The notes under the pieces were generated by a model. The model ran no database searches, was not told where the DNA came from, and worked only from the letters and a program-made list of their open reading frames with translations. 64,000 nucleotides of DNA, from contig NZ_CP024902.1 in the NCBI RefSeq assembly GCF_003330765.1, forward strand, positions 3,100,001-3,164,000. Direction: 5' to 3'. The stretch comes from Burkholderia pyrrocinia (GTDB lineage Bacteria; Pseudomonadota; Gammaproteobacteria; Burkholderiales; Burkholderiaceae). Shown here in pieces: positions 29,102 to 39,758 of the stretch (its first letter is position 1; each line of letters starts with the position of its first letter). The translations under genes and the position numbers were made by a program.

Positions 29102-29728
29102 TCAGTGCGCGCCGCGCGGGCCTGAACCCGTGCGCGCGCCGATTTTTTGTTCGAGTCGCTCGACCCGCTTTTCGACCCGCGCGAGCGCATCGCGTGCGCG
29201 CGCCAATTCGGCGTCGAAGCCGCCGAGCGACGCGCGCCGGACGACTTGCGGGTTCTCGTCGAGCCAGTATTCGGCGACGGAATCGAGCACGTTGCGGCCC
29301 GTGCGTCGCGCGCGCGCGCCGGCGTCGCGCACGACCGTCGCGATCCGGTACGCCGCCGCGTCGCCGACCAGCTTCGCGAGATCTTCTTCGGGTTCCCAGC
29401 GCAGGTGCTCGGCCAGCTTCGCGATCTGCGTCGCGAACTCCGCATCGCCCTCGATCTTCACGTGCTTCATCACGGCCGCCTGGCCGCCCTGCAGGAACGC
29501 GGCGACCGTGTCGCCCGCGAGCGCGATCGACACGTCGACCTGTTGCGCATCGTGCGCGTCGACGGCCGACAGATAGCCGTCGGGCTGCACCAGCAGCGTG
29601 AGCGTGACGGGCGGCACGTCGATCCGGGCAGTCTTGCCCGCATAGGGAATCAGGCGGTCGCGCGCCCACGATTCGCGCGCGAGCAGGTGGTTGACGGCAG
29701 CAGCAAAAGGCTTGGCGGCAAAGGTCAT
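29102..29728 (-). CDS. ubiJ: Ubiquinone biosynthesis accessory factor UbiJ (SCP2 domain)
   Basis: A 208-residue protein with an N-terminal SCP2-like lipid-binding domain (FAAAVNHLLARESWARDRL; VDVSIALAGDTVAAFLQGG) and a C-terminal coiled coil (LARVEKRVERLEQKIG). UbiJ is a non-catalytic partner of UbiK within the soluble Ubi complex. Position between ubiE (upstream, with one gene inserted) and ubiB matches the conserved ubiE-ubiJ-ubiB order. Confidence 0.9.
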   Translation of the reverse strand: MTFAAKPFAAAVNHLLARESWARDRLIPYAGKTARIDVPPVTLTLLVQPDGYLSAVDAHDAQQVDVSIALAGDTVAAFLQGGQAAVMKHVKIEGDAEFATQIAKLAEHLRWEPEEDLAKLVGDAAAYRIATVVRDAGARARRTGRNVLDSVAEYWLDENPQVVRRASLGGFDAELARARDALARVEKRVERLEQKIGARTGSGPRGAH

Positions 29729-29741
29729 CGGGCTGGGAAAG

Positions 29742-29777
29742 AAAAAACCCGCGCAGGCCGGGCGCCCACGCGGGTTT
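29742..29777 (-). terminator. Intrinsic terminator between the Tim44-like gene and ubiJ
   Basis: A 9-bp stem AAACCCGCG/CGCGGGTTT with a 15-base loop; on the minus strand it runs into TTTTTTC. It lies 115 bp after the Tim44-like stop and 14 bp before the ubiJ start, so ubiJ-ubiB may need their own promoter or depend on readthrough. Confidence 0.65.
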
Positions 29778-29892
29778 CTATTGTAACGTCGGATCGTCGG
29801 CAGACCGTGCCCGACCGCACACCCGGGCGGCAAGCGGTCGCAGTGCGGCGGCCATCGCCCGGGCGTCCGGCGGCCCGGGCCGCCGGTCACGC

Positions 29893-30921
29893 TCAGTGCG
29901 TGTTGATCTGCTGGATGCCCGCGAGCAGCCAGCCCTGACTGCCCGACTTCGACAGGTTCCACACCTCGTCGAGCGGCGCGGCCGACGCATTCGGCGATTC
30001 GCGGATCAGGCCGTGGAAGCGCACGCTCGCCGACTGCTCGATGCCGCGATCCTCGATCGCGACCAGTTCCGCGTCGAGCTGCACGACATCGGTCTGGTTC
30101 GACTCGTTGCCGCGCGAATCGAGGTCGATCTTGATCTCGGCGAACATTTCGGGCGTCGTGAACTCGCGGATATCGGCCAGGTTGCCCTGGTCCCACGCGG
30201 CTTGCAGGCGCACGAAATAGACTTTCGCGCTGCGCAGGAACGCTTCGGTGTCGAAGCCGGCCGGCACCTGGAGCGGCGCCGCCGTAGCCGCCGCGCCGGC
30301 GGCCGCGGCACCGCCGCCGAACACGCCTTGCGCTTCGTTCGCGTAGCTGCTGCCGCTGCCCGCATAGTTGCTGCCGGTGCTGCCCTGCTGGAACGACGGG
30401 CTTTGCGAGTAGCCGCCCGACGACGACGCCGAGCCGCCGGCCGAGTACGCCGGCTCCTGCGTACGGCGGCGGTTCATGAACTTGCGGACCAGCCAGATGC
30501 CGACCATCGCGAGCAGCGCGATCACGATGATGTTCGACATCATGCCGGCGAATGCCTCGCCGAGACCGAAGTGCGACAGCAGCGCCGCGATGCCGAGACC
30601 GGCCGCGAGGCCGGCGATCGGCCCGAGCCAGCGCGAGCGGTTGGGCTGCGCGGCCGGCGCGGCCGCGGCCGGGTTCGCACGCTGCGCCTGCGACGGCGCG
30701 GCCTGCTGCATCGGCTGCTGCGCAGGCGGCGTGGCCTGGCGCTGCGTGACGGTGGAATTCTGACGGCCGATGCTGCGCCCGCCGCCCATGCGCTTGGCTT
30801 CGGCGTCGAGCGATGCGAACGTGCCGGCCGTGAGCAGGCCGACCATCAGCAGCGTGCCGACCCGTCGAGCCCACGGCTTCGACGGCTTGCTACGGTTGAA
30901 CAACGAACGCGATTCGGACAT
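29893..30921 (-). CDS. Tim44-like domain membrane protein
   Basis: A 342-residue protein. There is an N-terminal signal or helix (VGTLLMVGLLTAGTFASLDA), a Gln/Ala-rich linker, and two membrane segments around residues 97-138 (LGPIAGLAAGLGIAALLSHF and MMSNIIVIALLAMVGIWLV). A Ser/Gly-rich linker and the C-terminal Tim44 domain follow (FVRLQAAWDQGNLADIREF; TEMFAEIKIDL-like). Bacterial Tim44-like proteins have no agreed role. The ATG at 30921 has GGAG seven bases away. It lies between ubiE and ubiJ, a recurrent insertion in beta-proteobacteria. Confidence 0.85.
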   Translation of the reverse strand: MSESRSLFNRSKPSKPWARRVGTLLMVGLLTAGTFASLDAEAKRMGGGRSIGRQNSTVTQRQATPPAQQPMQQAAPSQAQRANPAAAAPAAQPNRSRWLGPIAGLAAGLGIAALLSHFGLGEAFAGMMSNIIVIALLAMVGIWLVRKFMNRRRTQEPAYSAGGSASSSGGYSQSPSFQQGSTGSNYAGSGSSYANEAQGVFGGGAAAAGAAATAAPLQVPAGFDTEAFLRSAKVYFVRLQAAWDQGNLADIREFTTPEMFAEIKIDLDSRGNESNQTDVVQLDAELVAIEDRGIEQSASVRFHGLIRESPNASAAPLDEVWNLSKSGSQGWLLAGIQQINTH

Positions 30922-30962
30922 CACTTTCTCCAGATGTAAGGCTAATGTATGGAAAGAACCCC

Positions 30963-31694
30963 TTAGTACTTGGTTCCCATGTGTAAAGCTACCACGCCAC
31001 CTGACAAATTGTAATATTTGACGGCATCGAGGCCCGCTTGTTCCATCATCGTCTTCAGCGTGTCCTGATCGGGGTGCATCCGGATAGATTCAGCAAGATA
31101 CCGGTAACTTTCAGCATCTTTCGCGAACTTGTCGCCAAGCCACGGTAATACTTTGAAAGAATACAGATCGTACGCTTTTTTCAGCGGATCCCAGACTTTC
31201 GAGAATTCCAGCACCATCACGCGGCCGCCGGGCTTCGTCACGCGGCGCATCTCGGCCAGCGCAGCATCCTTGTGCGTCATGTTGCGCAGCCCGAACGCGA
31301 CCGTGACGACGTCGAAGTAGTTGTCCGGAAAGGGCGTTTTCTCGGCATCGCACAACAGCGACGGTGTCACGATACCCTTGTCGAGCAGCCGGTCGCGGCC
31401 GACACGCAGCATCGATTCGTTGATGTCCGTGTGCCAGACCTCGCCCGTCGGCCCGGCAGACTTCGCGAACGATTTGGTCAGGTCGCCGGTGCCGGCCGCG
31501 ATGTCGAGCACCTTGAAGCCGGGGCGCACGTTCGCCTGCGCAATCGTGAACGCCTTCCACGCGCGGTGCATACCCGCCGACATCAGGTCGTTCATCAGAT
31601 CGTAGTTGCTCGCGACCGAATGGAACACGCCCGCCACTTTCTTCGCTTTTTCGTTTTCCTCGACGCTTTCGAAGCCGAAGTGGGTTTTGCTCAT
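30963..31694 (-). CDS. ubiE: Ubiquinone/menaquinone C-methyltransferase UbiE
   Basis: A 243-residue SAM methyltransferase with the UbiE motifs [18 protein letters not shown] and [15 protein letters not shown] [17 protein letters not shown], and the end motif [14 protein letters not shown]. It methylates the benzoquinone ring in ubiquinone synthesis. The start has GAGG nine bases upstream. It precedes the Tim44-like gene by 41 bp. Confidence 0.97.
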   Translation of the reverse strand: MSKTHFGFESVEENEKAKKVAGVFHSVASNYDLMNDLMSAGMHRAWKAFTIAQANVRPGFKVLDIAAGTGDLTKSFAKSAGPTGEVWHTDINESMLRVGRDRLLDKGIVTPSLLCDAEKTPFPDNYFDVVTVAFGLRNMTHKDAALAEMRRVTKPGGRVMVLEFSKVWDPLKKAYDLYSFKVLPWLGDKFAKDAESYRYLAESIRMHPDQDTLKTMMEQAGLDAVKYYNLSGGVVALHMGTKY

Positions 31695-31746
31695 CGCGTT
31701 GATCCTCAGTAAATGGCAAGACGGCGCCGAGCGGGCGCCGTCGATT

Positions 31747-32160
31747 TCAGTGGCAGTGGCCGTGCGGCGCCGTGGCCGCCTGCATCGGGGCGTCTCGATC
31801 GGCGCCCGCCGCCTTCAGTTTTTCGAAATAGTCGCGCCACAGCGCGTCCTGCTGCGTCGCCAGCTCGTACAGCAGATCCCACGAGTAGATACCGGTCGAA
31901 TGGCCGTCGGAGAAGGTCGGCTGCAGCGCATAGTTGCCGACGCCCTCGAGCGCCGTGATCGTCACTTCGCGCTTGCCCGTCTGCAGCGTCTCCTGGCCGG
32001 GCCCGTGACCGCGCACCTCGGCCGACGGCGAATACACGCGCATCAGCTCGAACGGGATCCGGTAGCTGTCGCCGTTCGGGTACTGCAATTCGAGCACGCG
32101 CGACACCGCGTGCACGACGACGCCGGACGGAATCGGCGTCGTGGAAGTCAAACCGCTCAT
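31747..32160 (-). CDS. DUF971 (GBBH-like N-terminal) domain protein
   Basis: A 137-residue protein containing [20 protein letters not shown] and [20 protein letters not shown], the DUF971 fold also found at the N-terminus of gamma-butyrobetaine hydroxylases. It ends in a His-rich tail (APHGHCH) that could bind metal. The family is linked by gene context to Fe-S or ubiquinone metabolism. Its start ATG overlaps the stop of the upstream HIT gene (ATGA), implying coupling. Confidence 0.88.
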   Translation of the reverse strand: MSGLTSTTPIPSGVVVHAVSRVLELQYPNGDSYRIPFELMRVYSPSAEVRGHGPGQETLQTGKREVTITALEGVGNYALQPTFSDGHSTGIYSWDLLYELATQQDALWRDYFEKLKAAGADRDAPMQAATAPHGHCH

Positions 32161-32600
32161 GGCTGCCTCGAATCGGTCATGCGTTGAATTTCCTCGCGCA
32201 CCGCATTGTGCAGCAGCGAGGCCTGCGCGGCGCGCGAGCGCAGCAGCGCCTCGGACACGCCACGCTGGCGCGGCGCCCATACGGGCTGCGGGAAATGGGC
32301 GTCGTTCGAAAAGCGCGGGATCACGTGCCAGTGCACGTGCGGCACCATGTTGCCGAGACTCGCGAGATTCACCTTGTTCGGCTGCATCACGCGGCGCACG
32401 GCCCGCTCGACCGCGTAGACCACGCGCATCAGGTGTGCCCGCTCGGGCTCGCCGAGATCGGAGAATTCGGCCACGTGCGCGCCCCAGATCACCCGGCAGA
32501 AGCCCGGGTACTCGTGCTCGCCCGTTGCCAGCACGACGCGCAGCGCATCGTCCCGCCAGAGCAGCTCGCCGCCGTCTTCACGGCAAAACACGCATTCCAT
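32157..32600 (-). CDS. HIT family protein
   Basis: A 147-residue histidine-triad protein; the catalytic triad is in NMVPHVHWHVIPRF near residue 100. It starts MECVFCREDGGELLW, with two Cys that may bind zinc. HIT hydrolases cleave nucleotide-phosphate bonds. The ATG at 32600 has GGGAG six bases upstream; an ATG at 32612 is less likely. It is the probable first gene of the ubiE operon. Confidence 0.9.
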   Translation of the reverse strand: MECVFCREDGGELLWRDDALRVVLATGEHEYPGFCRVIWGAHVAEFSDLGEPERAHLMRVVYAVERAVRRVMQPNKVNLASLGNMVPHVHWHVIPRFSNDAHFPQPVWAPRQRGVSEALLRSRAAQASLLHNAVREEIQRMTDSRQP

Positions 32601-32685
32601 CGTCGCTCCCATGTGGGCGGGCGCCCGCGCGTCAACGCCGGCGCCCGCTCATCCCAAGCCCGGTCGGGCGGTCGTCATGCCCGCA

Positions 32686-35600
32686 TTAGACCAGCACGCG
32701 CTCGATCCCGCCATGGTTCGCGCGTGCGACATAGTCGGCCATCCAGTTCTCGCCGAGCACCTGGCGCGCGATCTCGACCACGATGTAGTCGGCTTCGAGG
32801 TTCGCATCCTCGCTGTAACGCGACAGGCCCTGCAGGCACGACGGGCAGCTCGTCAGGATCTTCACGTCCGGGCCGTTCGCGGCGGCTGCGGCCGGTGCGG
32901 GCTCGCCGCCCGCGACGACCGGGATGCTGCGCAGCTTCGCGGCGCCCTTGCGGATCTCCTCTTCCTTGCGGAAGCGGACCTGCGTCGAAATGTCCGGACG
33001 CGTGACCGCGAGCGTGCCCGACTCGCCGCAGCAGCGATCGTTCTTCTCGATCTTGTAGCCGTCCTTCTCGGCGCCCATCAGCTCGTTGACGAGCTTCACC
33101 GGATCCATCGTCTTGATCGGCGTATGGCACGGGTCGTGATACATGTAGCGCGTGCCCGACACGCCGTCGAGCTTCATCCCCTTCTCGAGCAGGAACTCGT
33201 GGATGTCGATGATCCGGCAGCCGGGGAAGATCTTGTCGAATTCATACCCGGCGAGCTGGTCGTAGCAGGTACCGCACGACACGACCACCGTCTTGATGTC
33301 GAGGTAGTTCAGCGTGTTCGCGACCCGGTGGAACAGCACGCGGTTGTCGGTGACGATCTTCTCGGCCTTGTCGTACTGGCCCGCGCCGCGCTGCGGATAG
33401 CCGCAGCACAGGTAGCCCGGCGGCAGCACGGTCTGCACGCCCGCTTCCCACAGCATCGCCTGCGTCGCCAGCCCGACCTGCGAGAACAGGCGCTCGGAGC
33501 CGCAGCCCGGGAAGTAGAACACCGCTTCCGAATCGACGGTCGTCGACTTCGGGTTGCGGATGATCGGCACGATCTTGTTGTCCTCGATGTCGAGCAGCGC
33601 GCGCGCCGTCTTCTTCGGCAGGTTGCCCGGCATCTTCTTGTTGACGAAGTGGATCACCTGCTCGACGACGGGCGGCTTGCCGGTCGTCGCGGGCGGGTGC
33701 TGCGTCTGCTTCGTCACGACCTTCTTCAGCATGTCGTTCGCGAAGCGCTGGACCTTGTAGCCGACGCCCATCATCACGCTGCGCGCGACGTTGATCGTCT
33801 GAGGATTGGTCGCGTTCAGGAAGAACATGCCCGCCGCATTGCCGGCATTGAACTTCTTCTTGCCCATCTTGCGCAACAGGTTGCGCATGTTCATCGTGAC
33901 GTCGCCAAAGTCGATCTTCACCGGGCACGGCGTCACGCACTTGTGGCAGACCGTGCAGTGGTCGGCCACGTCGTTGAACTCGTCCCAGTGCTTGATCGAC
34001 ACGCCGCGGCGCGTCTGTTCCTCGTACAGGAACGCCTCGACCAGCAGCGACGTCGCGAGGATCTTGTTGCGCGGGCTGTACAGCAGGTTCGCGCGCGGCA
34101 CGTGAGTCGCACACACCGGCTTGCACTTGCCGCAGCGCAGGCAGTCCTTCACCGAATCGGCGATCGCGCCGATGTCGGACTGCTTCATGATCAGCGATTC
34201 GTACCCCATCAGCCCGAAGCTCGGCGTATAGGCATTACGCAAATCGGCGCCGTCGAGCAGCTTGCCCTTGTTGAAGCGGCCGTTCGGGTCGACGCGCTGC
34301 TTGTACGCGCGGAATTCGGCGATCTCGTCGTCGGTCAGGAATTCGAGCTTGGTGATGCCGATCCCGTGCTCGCCGGAAATCACGCCGTCGAGCGAGCGCG
34401 CGAGCTTCATGATGCGCGCGACCGCCGCGTGGGCGTCCTGCAGCATCTCGTAGTTGTCGGAGTTGACCGGCAGGTTCGTGTGGACGTTGCCGTCGCCCGC
34501 GTGCATGTGCAGCGCGACGAACACGCGGCCGCGCAGCACCTGCTTGTGGATCGCCTGCGCCTCTTCGAGGATCTGCTTGAACGCGCCGCCGTTGAAGATC
34601 GCGCGCAGCTCCGCGCGAATCTCCTGCTTCCACGAGATGCGCACCGTGCGGTCCTGCGTGATGTGGAACACGGTCGCGCCCGGCTGCTCGTCGGCGCGAT
34701 CCGCGAACTTCTCGGCCAGCGCCTCGTAACCGAGCTGCACGAGGTAGTGCTGCGCCTCGCGCACCGGCTGGTCGAGCCGGTCGCGCACGAATTCCCAGCG
34801 GGCACGCACGCGCTTGAGCAGTTCGAGCGCCTGCTGCACGCGGTCTTCGAGCAGTTCGGCGCTCGGGATCTCGTTCGCGTCGTCGGTCTTGCCGAGCGGC
34901 AGGTTGCCGGCCCGGAAGAACGCCTCCAGCGCGTCGACGAGCTGCAGCTTGTTCTTCAGCGACAGCTCGATGTTGATCCGCTCGATGCCGTCGGTGTACT
35001 CGCCCATCCGGTTCAGCGGGATGACGACGTCCTCGTTGATCTTGAACGCGTTCGTGTGCTTCGCGATCGCGGCCGTGCGGCTGCGGTCGAGCCAGAAGCG
35101 CTTGCGCGCCTCCGCGCTGACCGCGACGAAACCTTCGCCGCTCTTGCCGTTCGCCATCCGGATCACCTCGGACGTCGCTTGCGCCACCGCGTCGGCATCG
35201 TCGCCGACGATGTCGCCGATCAGCACCATCTTCGGGAATGAATTGCGCTTGCTCTTGGTCGCGTAGCCGACCGCGCGCAGGTAGCGCTCGTCGAGGTGCT
35301 CGAGACCCGCGAGGATCGCGCCGCCCTGCTTCGACGTCTCGAACAGGTAATCCTTGATTTCGACGATGCTCGGGATCGCCTCGCGCGCCTGGCCGAAGAA
35401 TTCGAGGCAGACGGTGCGCGTGTGCGCGGGCATCTTGTGCAGCACCCAGCGCGCGGACGTGATGAGCCCGTCGCAGCCTTCCTTCTGCACGCCCGGCAGG
35501 CCGGCGAGGAACTTGTCGGTCACGTCCTTGCCGAGGCCTTCCTTGCGGAACCGGCGGCCTTCGATCTCGAGCATTTCGGTGCGCAGCAGCTTCTCGCCCG

Positions 35601-36711
35601 GCGCGTACGCGCCGTCGAACCACTTCAGCTCGAAACGAGCGACCGCGATGTCGTGGATCTTGCCCTGGTTGTGCTCGTGGCGCGTGACTTCGAGCCAGTT
35701 GCCGTCCGGGTCGACCATCCGCCACCAGGCCAGGTTGTCGAGCGCGGTGCCCCACAGCACGGCCTTCTTGCCGCCCGCGTTCATCGCGACGTTGCCGCCG
35801 ATGCACGACGCGTCGAGCGAGGTCGGATCGACCGCGAACACGTAGCCGGCCGCCTCGGCCGCCTCGGTCACGCGGCGCGTGACGACGCCCGCGCCGGAGA
35901 AGATCGTCGCCACCTTGTGCGCGACGCCCGGCAGTTCGGTCAGCTCGACCGCGCCGAGCTGTTCGAGCTTCTCGGTGTTGATCACCGCGGAGAACGGCGT
36001 GAGCGGCACCGCGCCGCCCGTGTAGCCGGTGCCGCCGCCGCGCGGGATCACGGTCAGGCCAAGCTCGAAGCAGGCCTTGATCAGCGCCGCGATCTCGGCT
36101 TCGGTGTCGGGCGTCAGCACGACGAACGGGTATTCGACGCGCCAGTCGGTCGCGTCGGTCACGTGCGACACGCGCGACAGCCCGTCGAAGCGGATGTTGT
36201 CCTTCTGCGTGCAGCGGCCGAGCGCCTTGGTCGCGCGGCGGCGCAGGTCGGCCAGTTTCTCGAATTCGTCGGCGAACTCGTCGACCGCGCGCTGCGCGGC
36301 GGTTTCGAGCATCTCGACGCGCACGGCGCGCTCGCGGCCCGCGTCGTCGCGGTGCGCGGTGAGATCCGCGCTGCGGCGCTTGCCGATCTCGGTCAGGCGG
36401 TGGTTCAGTGCCTCGATCAGCAGCGCGCGGCGCTTCGGATTGTCGAGCAGGTCGTCCTGCAGGTACGGGTTGCGGCGCACGACCCAGATGTCGCCGAGCA
36501 CTTCATACAGCATCCGTGCCGAGCGACCCGTGCGACGCTCGGCGCGCAGTTCGTCGAGCACCGACCACGCCTCTTCGCCGAGCAGCCGGATCACGATCTC
36601 GCGATCCGAGAAGGACGTGTAGTTATAGGGAATCTCGCGCAGACGGGGCGCGGGGTCGGCGGCGACGGCGGCGGCCGCGCCATTCGGATCGAAAACTTGT
36701 GGTGCGTTCAT
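32686..36711 (-). CDS. Giant FAD-linked oxidase / Fe-S / CCG-domain fusion (DUF3683 protein)
   Basis: A 1341-residue multidomain oxidoreductase, the largest gene here. An N-terminal DUF3683 region spans about 1-190. A PCMH FAD-binding domain follows ([17 protein letters not shown] near residue 220), then the FAD-oxidase C domain with [16 protein letters not shown]. Two 4Fe-4S motifs come next ([11 protein letters not shown] and [14 protein letters not shown]), then two CCG domains ([10 protein letters not shown]...[19 protein letters not shown]...CCGESGTLA). This fuses GlcD/Dld-like and GlcF-like parts, suggesting a D-2-hydroxyacid dehydrogenase feeding the quinone pool; the substrate is unknown. 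Divergent from ilvA. Confidence 0.9.
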   Translation of the reverse strand: MNAPQVFDPNGAAAAVAADPAPRLREIPYNYTSFSDREIVIRLLGEEAWSVLDELRAERRTGRSARMLYEVLGDIWVVRRNPYLQDDLLDNPKRRALLIEALNHRLTEIGKRRSADLTAHRDDAGRERAVRVEMLETAAQRAVDEFADEFEKLADLRRRATKALGRCTQKDNIRFDGLSRVSHVTDATDWRVEYPFVVLTPDTEAEIAALIKACFELGLTVIPRGGGTGYTGGAVPLTPFSAVINTEKLEQLGAVELTELPGVAHKVATIFSGAGVVTRRVTEAAEAAGYVFAVDPTSLDASCIGGNVAMNAGGKKAVLWGTALDNLAWWRMVDPDGNWLEVTRHEHNQGKIHDIAVARFELKWFDGAYAPGEKLLRTEMLEIEGRRFRKEGLGKDVTDKFLAGLPGVQKEGCDGLITSARWVLHKMPAHTRTVCLEFFGQAREAIPSIVEIKDYLFETSKQGGAILAGLEHLDERYLRAVGYATKSKRNSFPKMVLIGDIVGDDADAVAQATSEVIRMANGKSGEGFVAVSAEARKRFWLDRSRTAAIAKHTNAFKINEDVVIPLNRMGEYTDGIERINIELSLKNKLQLVDALEAFFRAGNLPLGKTDDANEIPSAELLEDRVQQALELLKRVRARWEFVRDRLDQPVREAQHYLVQLGYEALAEKFADRADEQPGATVFHITQDRTVRISWKQEIRAELRAIFNGGAFKQILEEAQAIHKQVLRGRVFVALHMHAGDGNVHTNLPVNSDNYEMLQDAHAAVARIMKLARSLDGVISGEHGIGITKLEFLTDDEIAEFRAYKQRVDPNGRFNKGKLLDGADLRNAYTPSFGLMGYESLIMKQSDIGAIADSVKDCLRCGKCKPVCATHVPRANLLYSPRNKILATSLLVEAFLYEEQTRRGVSIKHWDEFNDVADHCTVCHKCVTPCPVKIDFGDVTMNMRNLLRKMGKKKFNAGNAAGMFFLNATNPQTINVARSVMMGVGYKVQRFANDMLKKVVTKQTQHPPATTGKPPVVEQVIHFVNKKMPGNLPKKTARALLDIEDNKIVPIIRNPKSTTVDSEAVFYFPGCGSERLFSQVGLATQAMLWEAGVQTVLPPGYLCCGYPQRGAGQYDKAEKIVTDNRVLFHRVANTLNYLDIKTVVVSCGTCYDQLAGYEFDKIFPGCRIIDIHEFLLEKGMKLDGVSGTRYMYHDPCHTPIKTMDPVKLVNELMGAEKDGYKIEKNDRCCGESGTLAVTRPDISTQVRFRKEEEIRKGAAKLRSIPVVAGGEPAPAAAAANGPDVKILTSCPSCLQGLSRYSEDANLEADYIVVEIARQVLGENWMADYVARANHGGIERVLV

Positions 36712-37289
36712 GGTCTGACGACTCGGAGGGCCGATACACCGTGCACGGGCGTCGGCAAGCGCGTGGGCGCAATCTTGGGGAAATCTGTTCTGTTACCAGG
36801 CGCGCGGCTGTCCTTCATGGGGCCGGAGCGGGCGTTGGTTCGCCCCTCCTGGCCGGCGACAGGGCCTGGCGGCACTCGGAATGATCAGCACGATCGCGCG
36901 CGGCGCGCATGCCGTTCCGCCGCTGGGCTGGCTGCGCGCGGCGACGGCTTCAACTGGGCGATCCGAGGGTGCCTCTGCATCTTCCGATCCTTGATTCAAA
37001 ACAGAATTCTAACCCATGATCGAGCCATACGTGACACGCCGGACAGGTCGTGGGGCTATCGCCGCAAGCCGCGCCAGGCCTGGCTCGGCGCGGTTTCGTG
37101 CGATCATTCGCCGGCCGTCCGGTCGGTAACCGTGCGGTTAAACCGGTAAAAACGGCACGCTCCGCGTCGCGAACGCACCGCCCGCGCGGCCCCGCGACTG
37201 CTCGCTCGGCATGCCGCTTGCGTGCGGGCGGACCCTTGGCGCTATCATTGATCTTTTACCGTCTGCTTCCGCACTGCACGCGAGCGCCC
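36712..37289. other. Long divergent intergenic region, FAD/Fe-S oxidase / ilvA
   Basis: 578 bp between divergent genes with no convincing coding signal on either strand. A -10-like TAGAAT on the minus strand (37006-37011) could serve the oxidase gene with a leader near 290 bases. Upstream of ilvA, TATCAT near 37245 is a possible -10. No leader peptide rich in Ile, Leu or Val is visible, so attenuation of ilvA is not supported. Confidence 0.45.
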
Positions 37290-38813
37290 ATGGCATCCCA
37301 CGATTACCTGAAGAAAATCCTCACCGCGCGCGTCTACGACGTCGCAATCGAGACGGAACTCGAACCCGCCCATAACCTGTCGGCCCGGCTGCGCAATGCC
37401 GTGTACCTGAAGCGCGAGGACAACCAGCCGGTGTTCTCGTTCAAGCTGCGCGGCGCGTACAACAAGATGGCGCACATTCCGGCGGACGCGCTCGCGCGCG
37501 GCGTGATTACGGCGTCGGCCGGCAACCACGCGCAGGGTGTCGCGTTCTCCGCGGCCCGGATGGGCATCAAGGCCGTGATCGTCGTGCCCGTCACGACGCC
37601 GCAGGTGAAGGTCGATGCGGTGCGCGCGCACGGCGGCCCGAGCGTCGAGGTGATCCAGGCGGGCGAATCGTACAGCGATGCGTACGCGCACGCGGTCAAG
37701 GTGCAGGAGGAACGCGACCTCACGTTCGTCCACCCGTTCGACGACCCGTACGTGATCGCCGGCCAAGGCACGATCGCGATGGAGATCCTGCGCCAGCACC
37801 AGGGCCCGATTCACGCGATCTTCGTGCCGATCGGCGGCGGCGGGCTCGCGTCCGGCGTCGCCGCGTACGTGAAGGCGGTGCGTCCGGAGATCAAGGTGTT
37901 CGGCGTGCAGGCCGAGGATTCGTGCGCGATGGCGCAGTCGCTGAAGGCGGGCGAGCGCGTCGAGCTGACCGAAGTCGGCCTGTTCGCGGACGGTACCGCG
38001 GTGAAGCTCGTCGGCGAGGAGACCTTCCGGCTGTGCCGCGAATTCCTCGACGGCGTCGTGACGGTCGACACCGACGCGCTGTGCGCGGCGATCAAGGACG
38101 TGTTCCAGGACACGCGCAGCGTGCTCGAGCCGTCCGGCTCGCTCGCGGTAGCGGGCGCGAAGCTCTACGCGGAACGCGAAGGGATCGAGAACCAGACGCT
38201 CGTCGCGGTCACGTCCGGCGCGAACATCAACTTCGACCGGATGCGCTTCGTCGCCGAGCGCGCGGAGGTCGGCGAAGCGCGCGAAGCCGTGTTCGCCGTC
38301 ACGATCCCCGAGGAGCGCGGCAGCTTCAAGCGCTTCTGCTCGCTCGTCGGCGATCGCAACGTCACCGAGTTCAACTACCGGATCGCCGATGCGCAGTCCG
38401 CGCACATCTTCGTCGGCGTGCAGATCCGTCGCCGCGGCGAATCGGCGGAGATCGCGGCGAACTTCGAGTCGCACGGCTTCAAGACCGTCGACCTGACGCA
38501 CGACGAGCTGTCGAAGGAACATATCCGCTACATGGTCGGCGGCCGCTCGCCGCTCGCGCTCGACGAGCGGTTGTTCCGCTTCGAATTCCCGGAGCGGCCG
38601 GGTGCGCTGATGAAGTTCCTGTCGTCGATGGCGCCGGACTGGAACATCAGCCTGTTCCACTACCGCAACCAGGGTGCGGACTACAGCTCGATCCTCGTCG
38701 GACTGCAGGTACCGCAGGCCGATCACGCCGAATTCGAGCGCTTCCTCGCGGCACTCGGCTATCCGTATGTCGAAGAGAGCGCCAACCCGGCTTACCGCCT
38801 CTTCCTGTCGTAA
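37290..38813 (+). CDS. ilvA: Threonine ammonia-lyase, biosynthetic
   Basis: A 507-residue PLP enzyme that converts threonine to 2-oxobutanoate, the first step of isoleucine synthesis. The PLP lysine is K52 in FSFKLRGAYNKM; the Gly-rich phosphate loop is IGGGGLASG. The C-terminal 180 residues contain two ACT-like regulatory repeats (around FAVTIPEERGSFKRFC and FEFPERPGALMKFL), the feature of the isoleucine-inhibited biosynthetic form (E. coli IlvA, 514). The ATG at 37290 gives the family start. It is followed 12 bp later by queF. Confidence 0.96.
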   Translation: MASHDYLKKILTARVYDVAIETELEPAHNLSARLRNAVYLKREDNQPVFSFKLRGAYNKMAHIPADALARGVITASAGNHAQGVAFSAARMGIKAVIVVPVTTPQVKVDAVRAHGGPSVEVIQAGESYSDAYAHAVKVQEERDLTFVHPFDDPYVIAGQGTIAMEILRQHQGPIHAIFVPIGGGGLASGVAAYVKAVRPEIKVFGVQAEDSCAMAQSLKAGERVELTEVGLFADGTAVKLVGEETFRLCREFLDGVVTVDTDALCAAIKDVFQDTRSVLEPSGSLAVAGAKLYAEREGIENQTLVAVTSGANINFDRMRFVAERAEVGEAREAVFAVTIPEERGSFKRFCSLVGDRNVTEFNYRIADAQSAHIFVGVQIRRRGESAEIAANFESHGFKTVDLTHDELSKEHIRYMVGGRSPLALDERLFRFEFPERPGALMKFLSSMAPDWNISLFHYRNQGADYSSILVGLQVPQADHAEFERFLAALGYPYVEESANPAYRLFLS

Positions 38814-38825
38814 AGGCGTCACGCA

Positions 38826-39650
38826 ATGAATCCCGAACATTCCCCGCTCGGCAAGGCCACCGTCTACGCAGTCCAGTACGACGCGTCGCTGCTGTTCCCG
38901 ATCCCGCGCGCCGGCGCGCGCGAGCAGATCGGCATCACGTCGGCGCTGCCGTTCTTCGGCACCGACATCTGGAACGCCTACGAGCTGTCGTGGCTCAACG
39001 CGCGCGGCAAGCCGCAGGTCGCGGTCGCGACCTTCTACGTGCCGGCCGAATCGCCGAACATCGTCGAATCGAAGTCGTTCAAGCTGTATCTCGGCTCGTT
39101 CGCGCAGTCGAAGTTCGACTCGGTCGACGCGGTGCGCGACACGCTGAAGCGCGACGTGTCGGCCGCATGCGGCGCGAGCGTCGCCGTGCAACTCGTGTCG
39201 CCGCACGACTTCCGCAAGCTGAACATGGACGAGCTCGACGGGCTGTCGCTCGACCGGCTCGATCTCGACACCGACGTGTACGAACCCGATCCGTCGCTGC
39301 TGTCGGCGGCCGTTGACGAAGCGCCGGTCGAGGAGACGCTCGTGTCCGACCTGCTGAAGTCGAACTGCCCGGTCACGGGCCAGCCCGACTGGGGCAGCGT
39401 GCAGATCCACTACGTCGGGCCGCAGATCGACCACGCGGGCCTGCTGCGCTACATCATCTCGTTTCGCAACCACACGGGCTTTCACGAGCAGTGCGTCGAG
39501 CGGATCTTCCTCGACATCCTGCATGCGTGCAAACCGGTGAAGCTTGCGGTGTACGCGCGCTATACGCGCCGCGGCGGGCTCGACATCAATCCGTTCCGCA
39601 CGAACTACAACCAGCCGATGCCGGACAACGCGCGGACGGCGCGGCAGTAA
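38826..39650 (+). CDS. queF: NADPH-dependent 7-cyano-7-deazaguanine reductase
   Basis: A 274-residue bimodular QueF, the size of the E. coli type (282). It reduces preQ0 to preQ1 in queuosine synthesis. Motifs: the substrate-binding [12 protein letters not shown], the catalytic Cys and Asp in [14 protein letters not shown], and [14 protein letters not shown]. It lies 12 bp after ilvA and shares its transcript despite no metabolic link. Confidence 0.96.
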   Translation: MNPEHSPLGKATVYAVQYDASLLFPIPRAGAREQIGITSALPFFGTDIWNAYELSWLNARGKPQVAVATFYVPAESPNIVESKSFKLYLGSFAQSKFDSVDAVRDTLKRDVSAACGASVAVQLVSPHDFRKLNMDELDGLSLDRLDLDTDVYEPDPSLLSAAVDEAPVEETLVSDLLKSNCPVTGQPDWGSVQIHYVGPQIDHAGLLRYIISFRNHTGFHEQCVERIFLDILHACKPVKLAVYARYTRRGGLDINPFRTNYNQPMPDNARTARQ

Positions 39651-39695
39651 TAGCGGCAAGCGGTCACCGCAGGCCGTAGCGGCATCGCCTAAACG

Positions 39696-39731
39696 AAACA
39701 GCCCGTCCGGCTCGCGCCGAACGGGCTGTTT
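39696..39731. terminator. Bidirectional terminator between queF and ridA
   Basis: An 11-bp stem AAACAGCCCGT/ACGGGCTGTTT with a 14-base loop. A/T-rich flanks on both sides let it serve both convergent genes. Confidence 0.75.
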
Positions 39732-39758
39732 TCCTGTGCGCGGGGAAGCGCGGCCGCG

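Noticed and set aside
36712..37289. A leader peptide or attenuator before ilvA
   Set aside because: No run of Ile, Val or Leu codons and no terminator/antiterminator pair is visible in the 578-bp region.
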